This document shows positions 33,158 to 42,187 of a DNA stretch of 64,000 nucleotides, piece by piece. The stretch is from Streptomyces tsukubensis (GTDB lineage Bacteria > Actinomycetota > Actinomycetes > Streptomycetales > Streptomycetaceae), in NCBI RefSeq assembly GCF_003932715.1, contig NZ_CP020700.1:5478501-5542500 (forward strand), given 5' to 3'. Below the pieces are notes generated by a model. The model did not search any database. It was not told the DNA's origin and saw nothing but the letters and a program-made list of their open reading frames with translations. The position numbers and the translations under genes are program-made. Numbering within the stretch: the stretch's first letter is position 1; each line of letters opens with the position of its first letter.

Positions 33158-34006
33158 ATGAACGCGACAGCCGTGGGCGCCCTCCTCCTGGTGCGGGCCG
33201 AGCCCTCCGCCGTACGCTCTCCCGCCCAGCTGCTGCGCGAGCCGCAACTGCTCCTCCCGGCGGGCGAGGAGTGGAGCGCCCTGGTCCCGGAAGGCGCGGC
33301 CTGGCAGGACGGCGAGCCCGTCGACCGGGTGGTCGCGGGCTGGGCCGTCGCCCTCGCTGTCGCGGTGGGCCTCGGCAGACCCGTACTCGCGCTGTGGTGG
33401 GACGCCGACCGGGTCGGGTTCACCCTGGCCTCGGGCTTCCGGCGCCCGGTCGGCTATGTCTGGCTGACGGACGGGACACCGGCGGGCGAGGACGAGGCGA
33501 TGTTGACGTTCGCTGCCCGCCTCGGGCTCGACCCGGTGATCGACGTACAGGCCCTCGCCCCGCTGACCAGGGAGAACCGCGAGATCAGCGGTGCGGACCG
33601 GCTGCGCGGACTGGTCGCCGTACTCTCCCGCGCCGGTCTGGAGCCGCCCCCGGGGCTCACCCCCGGCCGGGCCCCGGCCGAGCTGTACGCGGTCGCCGAG
33701 GCGAGGGACGACGCGCAGACCGTGGAGTGGGCGGGCTGGCGGGACGCGGTCAGGACCGAGCTGCACGCGGTGGAGGAGAGTTTCGACCACTGGCTCCGCG
33801 AGCCGCGGGAGCGGCGGGGGCTGAAGGCGCTCGGGGCGGCGCAGCTCGCGGTGGGGGTGCCGCTGGCCGTCTGGGGTCTGCGCCGATGGTCCGGAGGCGG
33901 TCCCGGCGGCCGGGCCGGCGGCGGCTGGGCCGTGGCGGGGGCGGTACTGGCCGCGCAGGGCGCGCTGCTGCTGGCGTACGAGCGGAGACGGGTCAGCGAG
34001 GGGTGA
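33158..34006 (+). CDS. Conserved protein of unknown function with two C-terminal membrane helices
   Basis: 282 residues from ATG 33158, preceded by GAGAG. Residues 1-210 are soluble alpha/beta (LVPEGAAWQDGEPVDRVVAG, VLALWWDADRVGFTL, YVWLTDGTPAGEDEAML) with no recognised catalytic motif. Two hydrophobic segments occur at about 225-243 and 255-275, so the C-terminus is membrane-anchored as a hairpin. It is divergent from the DUF4097-padR operon. An in-frame extension upstream to 33026 would overlap that operator and is rejected. Confidence 0.7.
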   Translation: MNATAVGALLLVRAEPSAVRSPAQLLREPQLLLPAGEEWSALVPEGAAWQDGEPVDRVVAGWAVALAVAVGLGRPVLALWWDADRVGFTLASGFRRPVGYVWLTDGTPAGEDEAMLTFAARLGLDPVIDVQALAPLTRENREISGADRLRGLVAVLSRAGLEPPPGLTPGRAPAELYAVAEARDDAQTVEWAGWRDAVRTELHAVEESFDHWLREPRERRGLKALGAAQLAVGVPLAVWGLRRWSGGGPGGRAGGGWAVAGAVLAAQGALLLAYERRRVSEG

Positions 34007-34032
34007 GCGGAGGGCGGGTCAGCGAGGCGTGA

Positions 34033-34055
34033 GCCGGGGGCGGTGCGCCCCCGGC
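34033..34055. terminator. Hairpin terminator between convergent genes
   Basis: GCCGGGGGC pairs with GCCCCCGGC around a 6-base turn near the 3' ends of the genes stopping at 34006 and 34086. A short direct repeat (GGGTCAGCGAGGSGTGAGC) precedes it. Confidence 0.55.
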
Positions 34056-34085
34056 AGCCCTGCCGGATCAGTCGTCTCAGTCGAC

Positions 34086-34268
34086 TCAGTCGTCTTCGTC
34101 TTCGTCGTCGAGCCGCGCCAGCCAGGTGGCGAGCCGCTCCACCGGCACTTCGAAGTCGGGGTTGAGATCGACAAAGGTACGCAGCTGCTCGGCGAGCCAC
34201 TCGAAGGTGACCTCTTCCTCGCCGCGCCGCTTCGCCAGCTCCTCGATGCCGCGATCGGTGAAGTACAA
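34086..34268 (-). CDS. Small conserved acidic protein (DUF6104-like)
   Basis: 60 residues from TTG 34268, with GGGAG about 7 bases upstream. YFTDRGIEELAKRRGEEEVT, FEWLAEQLRTFVDLNPDFEV and the acidic end LARLDDEDEDD are highly conserved in streptomycetes, as I recall (DUF6104). It is predicted mostly helical and soluble. An ATG at 34273 in another frame gives no conserved product. Function unknown. Confidence 0.75.
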   Translation of the reverse strand: MYFTDRGIEELAKRRGEEEVTFEWLAEQLRTFVDLNPDFEVPVERLATWLARLDDEDEDD

Positions 34269-34409
34269 GACATGCTCCCGGGACGGATGGGGGACTACCT
34301 CTTCAGGTTAAGGCCGCGGAACCGTGCGGGGTGCTCCGGTCGTCGCCATGCACACACCATTCAGGTAACGCGCCAACGGGACGGGCTGCCGTCCGGTTCG
34401 GGGGAGTCG

Positions 34410-35069
34410 ATGAACGGACGCGTCCAGCGGATCGAACTGCCCGGAGGGGCCGTGGTGCACGCCCGGCTCACCGCGCCGGGCGGTGGGTACGGCGACGACG
34501 ACGAGGACGTCGGCTTCGCCGACACCGCCCTGGCCAGGGTCGAGCAGCTCCAGCAACTGATCACGGACGTCGGCGGTTCCGTGCTGCGGGCCGCGGCGGC
34601 CGCCGGGCCCGACGAGGCCAGTGTTTCCTTCGGGGTGGAGCTGACGGCGAAGTCCGGGGCGGCGCTGGCCGTTCTCGCGTCGGGCGAGGCCAAGACGTCC
34701 GTCCAGGTCACCCTCCTCTGGCGGCTCAAGGAACAGCCGGGGCAGGCAGGGCAGGTAGGGCAGCCGGGGGAGGCTGGGGAGGCGGCCCGGACGTCCGCGG
34801 GGCCCGCACCCGTTCCCGTACCGCCCGATCCCGCTCCCCCTGCCGCACCCGTACCCGCACCCGCCCCCGTACCCGCTCCTGCTCTTCCCGCGGCCCCCGC
34901 TTTCGCTCCGGCTCCCCCGGCGGTCACGGTCCCGCCGCCTCCCGCCCATCCGCCCGCGCCGGTACGGCCCCCTGCCGCACCCGATCCGGCCGCCGCCGCG
35001 GACCTGCCCACGGCCGACCGGGATACGGGTGGTGACGGCGCGGGCGGCAGCGGGCCGGCACCGGTATGA
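34410..35069 (+). CDS. Trypco1-like (trypsin-co-occurring domain, CU044_2847-type) protein; first gene of the conflict cassette
   Basis: 219 residues from ATG 34410, with GGGGGAG upstream. Residues 1-115 form a compact beta-rich domain: VQRIELPGGAVVHARLTAPG, VGFADTALARVEQLQQLITD and VSFGVELTAKSGAALAVLAS, ending ASVQ-like in KTSVQVTLLWRL. This fits the trypsin-co-occurring domain 1 found next to trypsin-like genes in bacterial conflict systems. Residues 115-219 are almost only Pro, Ala, Val and Gly, with PVPAPAPVP-type repeats, and must be disordered. The stop overlaps the protease start by ATGA (35066-35069), so the two are translationally coupled. The domain name is from memory, not a search. 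Confidence 0.75.
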   Translation: MNGRVQRIELPGGAVVHARLTAPGGGYGDDDEDVGFADTALARVEQLQQLITDVGGSVLRAAAAAGPDEASVSFGVELTAKSGAALAVLASGEAKTSVQVTLLWRLKEQPGQAGQVGQPGEAGEAARTSAGPAPVPVPPDPAPPAAPVPAPAPVPAPALPAAPAFAPAPPAVTVPPPPAHPPAPVRPPAAPDPAAAADLPTADRDTGGDGAGGSGPAPV

Positions 35070-37063
35070 CCCCCGGCGAGTCCGACCCCGTCATCGACGC
35101 GCTGCTGCGCGCCGCGACCGTACGCATCGGGGGCGCGGACGACACCCCGCTGTGGGGTACCGGATTCTTCGTCGCCCCGGGGTGGATCCTCACCTGCGCG
35201 CATGTCCTCGCACCCCATCTGCGGGGCGACCCCGGCCGTCCGGTGCGGATCGCGGGACCCGAGGTCAACGGCGGCGAACCCCTCGACGCCCGCCTCCACC
35301 GGTGGCTCGTCGACGGCGGACCGCTGCCCGAACACAAGGTCCCGGTGGAACAGGACCTCGCCCTGCTGCGGCTGCTGGACCCGGACGCCGAGCACGAGTG
35401 CGTCTGGCTGACGGACCGCACCGACCACCCCGGGGGCCGCGGCGTCGTCCAGGGCTACCGCCCCGGCGGCGAGGCCCACCCCGAACGCGCCGTGCCCTGG
35501 CAGGCGACCGCCCGGATCAACGGCTTCGACGACGCGTACGGCCTGCGGATCCGCCCCGAGGCCGAATTCCCGCGCGGCGGCTCGGGCTCGCCCGTCCTCG
35601 ACGCCCACACCGGAGCCGTCGTCGGCGTCCTCAAGTCCCGGCGCGCGGGCCGTGACGGCGGGATGGCCATCGCGGTGACCGCACTGCGGCGCTTCGGCGC
35701 CGACTACCACGAACTGGCCGCCGCCCACGACCGCTGGCACGGCCGGTCACCCAAGATCACCGGTCACAACTGGGTCGAGCGCCAGCACCGGCTGCCCGGG
35801 ACCGGCGCCCGGACCGGGGGTGACGAATGGAGCCCCCGCGACCGCCGCGAGGCACTCGCCCTGCTCTCCGCAATCCCCCCGCCGGACGGCATCCTGCCCG
35901 TTGTCGAACTGGCGAAGAAGGCCCGCGGCGGGGTCGCCGCCCCGCCCGGCCAACTGCTGCCGCACGCCTGGCGCGACGGACACGGACTGCTGTACGAGGC
36001 GGGGCAGCCCGCCGCCGCGATCGCCGCCCTCCACTATCTGCGGCTCGTCGCCGCATACGACCGGGCCCGCGGCGGTGACCCCTCGGCGCTCGTGGACTGG
36101 GTGGTGCGCCGCCTCGACGACGTACCCCGTATCGTCCACACCGTCGTCACCCAGGCCACCCTGCCGCCCGGTCTGCTGCACCCGTCGGACGGGGGCGGTG
36201 GCGTCGAGCGGACCGTGATGCGCCATCCGGCGCCCGGTGACGGCCGGGCCGTCGTCATCGTCGAGCTGGAACCCGTCGCGGACGCCCCGACCCCCCGCTT
36301 CTACTGGCGGGTCCGGGTCGACGACGGCCACGACGTCAACGAGCCGCTGCACGAGGTGCAGACCGGCGACGGCGTCCCACCCGACCGGCTCGTCCGCGAA
36401 CTGCGCGCGCCCCTCGCGGAGGTCTTCGCCTCGGTCGACGCGCCCGGTGCGCCCGTACCCCTCGAAGTCGCGCTTCCGGCCGACCACTTCGATACCGCCG
36501 TGCACCGCTGGCAGCTGACGGAGATGGCCAGACTGCACCATCCGGCGTATGTCGGGGTACGCCGGGCGGTGGTGCTGCGTGATATCGGCAGACGAGGGGA
36601 GCCGGACGGTGTCTGGGCGGACCGCTGGCAGCGGCTGACTTCCGCGGGACCGCCGTTCAGCGCCTGCCGGGTACCGCCGCCGCGCCAGGTCCCACGGGCC
36701 CGCCAGCTGGCCGAGATCACCCCGGCGGGCGTTCCCGTCCTGTGCCGGCCCGCGGGCAGCGGTGTGGGCCGCCGGACGATCGGGATGGCCCTGGAGGCGG
36801 GGCACGGCGTGGCCCTGTGGCAGACCGACAGCCACTCCGAGCAGGGCTGCGGCGATTTCTGCGAGGAGCTGCACCGGGGGGCGGCCGGGCTGCTCGCCGC
36901 CACCGGCAGCGCGGACGAACTCCCCGACCGGCTGCGGGGCATCAGGGACGACATCAGCGGGCGGCGCGACGGCGGCCACTGGGCGGAGGGCGTGGCACTG
37001 CTCTACGACGATCCGCGCAGACCCCTTCCGGCCGACGGCGACGGCCCGGTTGACTCGCCCTGA
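35066..37063 (+). CDS. Trypsin-like serine protease fused to a probable VMAP-C domain; conflict-system protease
   Basis: 665 residues. The N-terminal chymotrypsin-fold protease (1-225) has a complete triad: His46 in LTCAHVL, Asp97 in EQDLALLRL and Ser173 in PRGGSGSPVLD. There is no signal peptide, so it acts in the cytoplasm. A linker helix bundle (about 250-350) precedes a C-terminal region (about 370-665) with RVDDGHDVNEPLHEV, VPLEVALPADHFDTAVHRWQ and GRRTIGMALEAGHGVALW, which resembles the VMAP C-terminal domain of vWA-MoxR-associated proteins. It is coupled to the Trypco1 gene upstream, and precedes the MoxR and vWA genes. Inferred role: a protease held inactive until the AAA+/vWA partners sense a threat. 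Confidence 0.8.
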   Translation: MTPGESDPVIDALLRAATVRIGGADDTPLWGTGFFVAPGWILTCAHVLAPHLRGDPGRPVRIAGPEVNGGEPLDARLHRWLVDGGPLPEHKVPVEQDLALLRLLDPDAEHECVWLTDRTDHPGGRGVVQGYRPGGEAHPERAVPWQATARINGFDDAYGLRIRPEAEFPRGGSGSPVLDAHTGAVVGVLKSRRAGRDGGMAIAVTALRRFGADYHELAAAHDRWHGRSPKITGHNWVERQHRLPGTGARTGGDEWSPRDRREALALLSAIPPPDGILPVVELAKKARGGVAAPPGQLLPHAWRDGHGLLYEAGQPAAAIAALHYLRLVAAYDRARGGDPSALVDWVVRRLDDVPRIVHTVVTQATLPPGLLHPSDGGGGVERTVMRHPAPGDGRAVVIVELEPVADAPTPRFYWRVRVDDGHDVNEPLHEVQTGDGVPPDRLVRELRAPLAEVFASVDAPGAPVPLEVALPADHFDTAVHRWQLTEMARLHHPAYVGVRRAVVLRDIGRRGEPDGVWADRWQRLTSAGPPFSACRVPPPRQVPRARQLAEITPAGVPVLCRPAGSGVGRRTIGMALEAGHGVALWQTDSHSEQGCGDFCEELHRGAAGLLAATGSADELPDRLRGIRDDISGRRDGGHWAEGVALLYDDPRRPLPADGDGPVDSP

Positions 37064-37461
37064 ACACTCCGCCCCGCCCCTGCGCGGAGGCGGAAGGAGA
37101 CCTCGGCATTCGGGAGGCGTCGGGAAGGCGCCGGGAAGGCGTCGGACAGGGGGGCGGACAGGGGCGCGCCCGGGAGCGGAGGGCCACCCGCAGCACACCG
37201 GAAAAGACACCGGAACGACCCCGGTGACCACCTCGGACACGACATCGGGAAAACCGCCGGACTTCCCCGCGGTGCAGCGGAGAAACCGGCGCGGAACCGC
37301 CGCTCCGCGGGCGGAACGGCCGCTCCCCGTACGGACGGCGAGCTTCCTCATGAGGAGACCTCATACCGGGCACCGAACGGCAGTCATGAGACGGCACCGG
37401 GCAGGGAATACACCTCACGTTGCCCGCCATCGGTCACCCGGCCGTTGAAAAGGAGCGAGCG
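37064..37461. promoter_or_regulatory. 398-bp gap inside the conflict cassette with overlapping palindromes
   Basis: TCCTCATGAGGA (37345-37356) is a perfect 12-bp palindrome, overlapped by TGAGG-AGA-CCTCA (37351-37363). They lie about 100-115 bp before the MoxR start. This suggests a separate promoter and operator for the MoxR-vWA pair. No gene is supported. Confidence 0.5.
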
Positions 37462-38475
37462 ATGGACGACGACTGGCTGATCTACCGGGGCACCGGGGCA
37501 CCCGATCCCGAGCGGATCGGGCACCTTCCGCCGCCACCGCCCTGGCGCACGTTCTCCGGCGAGCCGCTGCCGGACCCCGCGCCGCCCATCGACAGTTCGT
37601 CGACCCGGCGGCTCGGCACCCGGATCGGCGCGCCCCCGGCGTACGACGCGGAGGCGCTCCAGCTCATCAACGCCGCCCTGTACCTGCGCCGCCCGCTGCT
37701 CGTCACGGGGGAGCCGGGATCCGGCAAGTCCACCCTCGCGCACGCCATCGCGTACGAACTGGGCCTCGGCCGGGTGCTCCAGTGGCCCGTCGTCAGCCGT
37801 ACGGAACTCCGCGACGGCCTCTACACCTACGACGCCATCGGCCGCCTCCAGGACGCCCAGCTCGCCGAGCGCGAGTCCCGCGCCCCCGACGACATCGGCG
37901 CCTATGTGAAGCTGGGCCCGCTCGGCACCGCCCTGCTCCCCACCGAACGCCCCCGCGTCCTCCTCGTCGACGAACTCGACAAAAGCGACATCGACCTGCC
38001 GAACGATCTGCTGATCGTCGTCGAGGAGGGCGAGTTCACCCTCCCGGAACTGGAGCGCACCGCCGACCGGCCGGGCCACCAAGAGGTTCTGGTCCTCACC
38101 GACGACGGCCGCCGGGTGCCGGTGCGCGGCGGCCGGGTGCGCTGCCACGCCTTCCCGTTCATCGTCATGACCAGCAACGGCGAACGGGACTTCCCGGCCC
38201 CGCTGCTGCGCCGCTGCATCCGGCTCCATCTCGACCCGCCGCGCGACGAACGCCTCGCGTCCATGGTCCAGGCGCACTTCGGTGCCGGTGCCGACGAAGG
38301 ACACCTGGACCTGATCGCCCGCTTCACCAGCGAGGACGGCGACGGCGAACTGCGCCCCACCGACCAGCTGCTGAACGCGATCTATCTGACGCAGCACACG
38401 GGGCGGGCCGAACCGACCCGGCGCGAGGAGATCGCCGGACTGCTGATGCGGCCGCTCGAAACCCGGCAGCGGTGA
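37462..38475 (+). CDS. MoxR-family AAA+ ATPase of the conflict cassette
   Basis: 337 residues from ATG 37462, behind AAAAGGAGCG. A Pro-rich N-terminus (20-45) leads to the AAA+ core: Walker A GEPGSGKST (83-91), Walker B RVLLVDELDKSD (Asp170, Glu171), sensor 1 FIVMTSNGERDFP, and arginines in LLRRCIRLHLD. This is the MoxR clade, whose members remodel partners together with vWA-domain proteins. The gene stops 4 bases before the vWA/SAV_2336-type gene, a clear operon pair. Its fit with the protease-VMAP gene upstream completes the three-component vWA-MoxR-VMAP design. Confidence 0.88.
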   Translation: MDDDWLIYRGTGAPDPERIGHLPPPPPWRTFSGEPLPDPAPPIDSSSTRRLGTRIGAPPAYDAEALQLINAALYLRRPLLVTGEPGSGKSTLAHAIAYELGLGRVLQWPVVSRTELRDGLYTYDAIGRLQDAQLAERESRAPDDIGAYVKLGPLGTALLPTERPRVLLVDELDKSDIDLPNDLLIVVEEGEFTLPELERTADRPGHQEVLVLTDDGRRVPVRGGRVRCHAFPFIVMTSNGERDFPAPLLRRCIRLHLDPPRDERLASMVQAHFGAGADEGHLDLIARFTSEDGDGELRPTDQLLNAIYLTQHTGRAEPTRREEIAGLLMRPLETRQR

Positions 38476-38479
38476 CGTC

Positions 38480-41400
38480 ATGGGCGAGAGCGACCCGCCG
38501 CGCCGCCCAGGAGACCCGCCCGGCGAGACCACCGGGCCCCTGGTGCCCGAGCCGTCCCACGGGAGCCGCCCGGACAGCGGGCTCTCCGCCGCCTCCGCCG
38601 CCCCCGCCTCCGCGGACGGCCGGGGATCCGCGGAGATCGCCGCCATCGCCGCCCTCGTCGCCCGGCTCCGGGAGGCCGAACTGCGGCCCGGCGCCGAGGA
38701 GCTGGCCGACGCGCTGTGGCTGGCCCGCTACGTACCCGCCGCGGAACCCCGCCCCGCCGCCGACACCCCCGCCGCCGCCGGTACGGGTCCGGGCGCCACG
38801 CCCCGTACCCCCTCCGGCCCTGCCGCCCACCCGCACCCACCCCCCGCCGCGGGCCACGGCGACCCTGCCCCGGCACCCGGACAGCGCTTCGGGCTGTACG
38901 GACCCGCCCAGACCGAAGCCGGGTACGGCACCGCCGCCGACCGCCGGATGCGTACGGTCCCCGTCCCCGCCCCCGTCGCCCTGCCCGACGCCCCCTCCCT
39001 CGAACGCTCCCTCCGCCCCCTCCAGCGCTACCGGCCACCCGTCCGCGCCGTCCGCCGCGAACTGGACGAGATCGCCACCGCCGACCGGGCCGCCGACACC
39101 GGGATCGTCGTTCCCGTCCTCACCGCCGTCCGCCGCCGCGAAGCCCGGATCGCCCTCGTCATGGACCGGTCCAGCTCCAACGCGATCTGGTCCGGCGCCC
39201 TGGAGGAGCTGCGGCGGATCTGCGAACGCGCCGGCGCCTTCCGCGAGGTCACCGTCCACCGCATCGCCGAGGACGCCCCCCTCCCCGCCCACCTCGGCGA
39301 TCCCACCGGACAGCGGATCACCGTCGTCCTCAGCGACTGCGCGGGACCGCTCTGGCGCAGCGGCCGGATGCAGCGGCTGCTCCACGGCTGGGCCGCCACC
39401 GCACCCGTCTGCGTCGTCCAGCCGCTGCCGCAGCGCATGTGGGGCCGGACCCATCTGCCCGCCCGGCCCGGACTGCTGCGACGGCGCGAAGGGCCCGCCG
39501 GGCGGCTGGAGTTCGTACCCCGGGGCGCCGCCGAGGCCGCCGCGGGCATCCCCGTACCGGTCCTCGCCCCCCGCCGCTCCTCCTTCGACGCCTGGACCCG
39601 GCTGATCGCGGGCGCCACCGGCCAGTCCCTGAACGCGGCCGCCGCAACCGTCTCCGCCCACCACCGGCCCACCCGCGCCCGCCCCCGCGCCGACCGCCGG
39701 ATCGACCCCGCCGAACGGGTCCGCGCCTTCCGCCGTACCGCCTCACCCGCCGCCGCCCGGCTCGCCGTCTACCTCTCCGCCGTACCGCTCGTACTGCCCG
39801 TGATGCAGCTCGTCCAGCGCGCCATGCTGCACCGCAGCGGACCCGACGTCCTCGCGGAGGTGCTCCTCAGCGGGCTGCTGCGCCGCGACGACCGGGCCGC
39901 GGACGCCGAAGCGACGCGGGACGCGACGCAGGACGGGATGTACGACGGGATGCACGACGCGCCCGCGTACGCCTTCCTCGACGGCGTACGGGACGAACTG
40001 CTCGGCCAGCTCGGCGCGGGCAGCGCGTCCCTCGTCCTCAAACACTGCTCCGAGTACGTCGAATCACGGTACGGACGGACCGTCCGCAACTTCCCCGCCA
40101 TGGCCGCGGCCTTCCTCTCCGGGGCCGTCGACCCCCGGGACGAGGAAGCGGCGGCGGCCCCCGGACCGGCCGAAGCGGAGAACCGGAAACTGTGGGCCTT
40201 CGCCCAGGTCTCCACCCAGGTCCTGCGGCGCCTCGGCGGCCCCTCGCCCACCGCCACCCCCCTCGGCGGCACCGAGGCCGCCGCCGAAGGATCCGGCGGG
40301 CTCGCCGCCCGGGCCCGGGCCTGCCTCGACCACTTCGGCGAGCACGGCACCGTACCCGACCTCGACACCGGGATCCGGCTCCTCGGCTCCGCCACCCGGG
40401 CCGAACGGCACCCCGCGCGCCGCGCAGCGCTCTACGGCGAACTGGCCGAAGCGCTGCTGCGCCGCTGGTACCTGCGGCCCGTGCCCGAAGACCTGCCCGA
40501 GGCGCTGGACGCGGCACAGAACGCCGTCACCGGGCCGCCCGCGGCCCAGCTGACGCTCGCCGGAGTGCTGGAGATCGCGGCGGGCGAGGTGTCGGAGGGG
40601 CGGCTCAGCGCGAAACTCCTGCCGGAGTGGGTGGCGGTACGGTCCGCGGCGGCGGCCGGACTGCATGCCATCGACGACATGGACGACCCCGGGCTCACGG
40701 CGACCGTCCTGCTGTCCGCCGCCGACAACAGCCTCGCCGAGCTGACCGAAGGCCCCCAGCGCTGGGACACCGCCCTGCGGACGGCCGCGACGCCCGTCCG
40801 GGTCCGGGTCCTGAGGCGGCTCGCCGTCACCGGGGCGCCCTACGGGCCCGGCACGCCCGCCGACTGGTTCACCGCCACCCTCGGCACCGCGGTCGCCGTC
40901 GTCGACGCCTACGTCGACGAGACCCGCGCCGGGCTCGGCGCCTACCCCGATCCCGGGCCCGAAGCCGACGCCGACTCCGACTCCGACAACAGGCTCCTCA
41001 CCGGCCGGGAGCGGGACCCCGCCCGCGACGAGGCACTGCTCCTGCGCGGCAGCCTCCTCCTCGAACTCGCCCGCCACCACCGGGGCGAGGGCCCCGTCCC
41101 CGCGGACACCCCCGACCGTGCCGAGTCCCGGGCCTGCGCCGAACGCGCCGAAGGCGATCTGCTCGCCGGGATCGACGCCACGGACGCCACCGCCGCCACC
41201 ACCGGCGCGGGCGCCCGGGAGACCGTCCGGGTCTGGCTGGAGTACGCCGACGCCATCGCGTACAGCAGCGAACACCCCGACGACGACGCCAGGCTCCGGA
41301 TACTCCAGGCCCTCGACCAGGCCCGCCGCACCGTCGACCGCGACGAGGCCGTCGAAGCGGACATCCTGCTGCGGATGGGGCGGCTGCTGGAACAGCGGTA

Positions 41401-42070
41401 CGCCGCGGGCGGCAGCTGGTCCCACCGGGACTCGGTGATCGCCGCCTGGACGGAAGCCCTGCCGCTGCTGCCCTGGCACGACCCCGGACGCGCCGGACTG
41501 CTGACCTCCCTGGGCCGCAGGCTCGTCGAGCGCGGTATCGACAAGGACGCGCCCGGCGATATCCGCACCGCGGTACGGCATCTGCGCGGCGCCGTCGACC
41601 AGACCGCGGTGGGCGACCCCGCGCTGCCCGAGCGGCGGGCGCTCCTCGGACAGGCCTATCTGGAACGCTTCCGGGCCGAGGGGACAGTGGCCGACCTGCA
41701 CGAAGCGGACTGGGCACTGGGCGAGGCGGCCCGCACCACGGCGGACCCCGCGCTGGCGGCGACCGCCTGGTGGCGGCGGGCCGTCGCCGTCGCCCTGCTC
41801 GCCCGGCGCACGGCGTCCCGCGCCCGCCTGCTGGACGCCGCCGCGCACTGCCGCCGGGCGGCGCGGGGCCCGCGGGAGGTCCTGGACCGGCTGCTGGCTG
41901 CCCAGTGGGACCGGGCCGGGAGGCTGACCCGCGCGAAGGGGCCGCGGCGGGCGCTGGAGGAGCACGAGGCGGTGCTGGCGATGCTGACGGAGGCGGATGC
42001 GGTGGAGATCGGCGGAGAGCCGAGAGCGTTCCTGCGCCAGGAGATCGCGCGCCTGACCGCCTCCCGCTGA
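38480..42070 (+). CDS. Large vWA-domain (SAV_2336 N-terminal type) protein with helical repeat C-terminus
   Basis: 1196 residues from ATG 38480. Residues 1-180 are Pro/Ala-rich with a short helix. A von Willebrand A-like domain (about 190-400) begins PVRAVRRELDEIATADRAAD and has the MIDAS motif DRSSS (Asp229, Ser231, Ser233) in IALVMDRSSSNAIW, plus Asp286 in VVLSDCAGPLW. This is the SAV_2336 N-terminal family as I recall it. Residues 410-560 are a helical module that resembles effector-regulating domains. From about 600 to the end are TPR-like helical repeats (LHEADWALGEAARTTADPAL). The size and build fit the sensor/scaffold of a vWA-MoxR-VMAP system working with the adjacent AAA+ ATPase. Confidence 0.85.
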   Translation: MGESDPPRRPGDPPGETTGPLVPEPSHGSRPDSGLSAASAAPASADGRGSAEIAAIAALVARLREAELRPGAEELADALWLARYVPAAEPRPAADTPAAAGTGPGATPRTPSGPAAHPHPPPAAGHGDPAPAPGQRFGLYGPAQTEAGYGTAADRRMRTVPVPAPVALPDAPSLERSLRPLQRYRPPVRAVRRELDEIATADRAADTGIVVPVLTAVRRREARIALVMDRSSSNAIWSGALEELRRICERAGAFREVTVHRIAEDAPLPAHLGDPTGQRITVVLSDCAGPLWRSGRMQRLLHGWAATAPVCVVQPLPQRMWGRTHLPARPGLLRRREGPAGRLEFVPRGAAEAAAGIPVPVLAPRRSSFDAWTRLIAGATGQSLNAAAATVSAHHRPTRARPRADRRIDPAERVRAFRRTASPAAARLAVYLSAVPLVLPVMQLVQRAMLHRSGPDVLAEVLLSGLLRRDDRAADAEATRDATQDGMYDGMHDAPAYAFLDGVRDELLGQLGAGSASLVLKHCSEYVESRYGRTVRNFPAMAAAFLSGAVDPRDEEAAAAPGPAEAENRKLWAFAQVSTQVLRRLGGPSPTATPLGGTEAAAEGSGGLAARARACLDHFGEHGTVPDLDTGIRLLGSATRAERHPARRAALYGELAEALLRRWYLRPVPEDLPEALDAAQNAVTGPPAAQLTLAGVLEIAAGEVSEGRLSAKLLPEWVAVRSAAAAGLHAIDDMDDPGLTATVLLSAADNSLAELTEGPQRWDTALRTAATPVRVRVLRRLAVTGAPYGPGTPADWFTATLGTAVAVVDAYVDETRAGLGAYPDPGPEADADSDSDNRLLTGRERDPARDEALLLRGSLLLELARHHRGEGPVPADTPDRAESRACAERAEGDLLAGIDATDATAATTGAGARETVRVWLEYADAIAYSSEHPDDDARLRILQALDQARRTVDRDEAVEADILLRMGRLLEQRYAAGGSWSHRDSVIAAWTEALPLLPWHDPGRAGLLTSLGRRLVERGIDKDAPGDIRTAVRHLRGAVDQTAVGDPALPERRALLGQAYLERFRAEGTVADLHEADWALGEAARTTADPALAATAWWRRAVAVALLARRTASRARLLDAAAHCRRAARGPREVLDRLLAAQWDRAGRLTRAKGPRRALEEHEAVLAMLTEADAVEIGGEPRAFLRQEIARLTASR

Positions 42071-42187
42071 GGGTCACGCCCTCAAGACCCTCGCGCCGTG
42101 CCGCGCCCGGCCCGGTGGGGGTGGTTTCTGGTACGGGCTGGCGCCCAGCCGGGCGGTGGCCGTCGTCCGGCCGCGGGCCGTGGGTGG

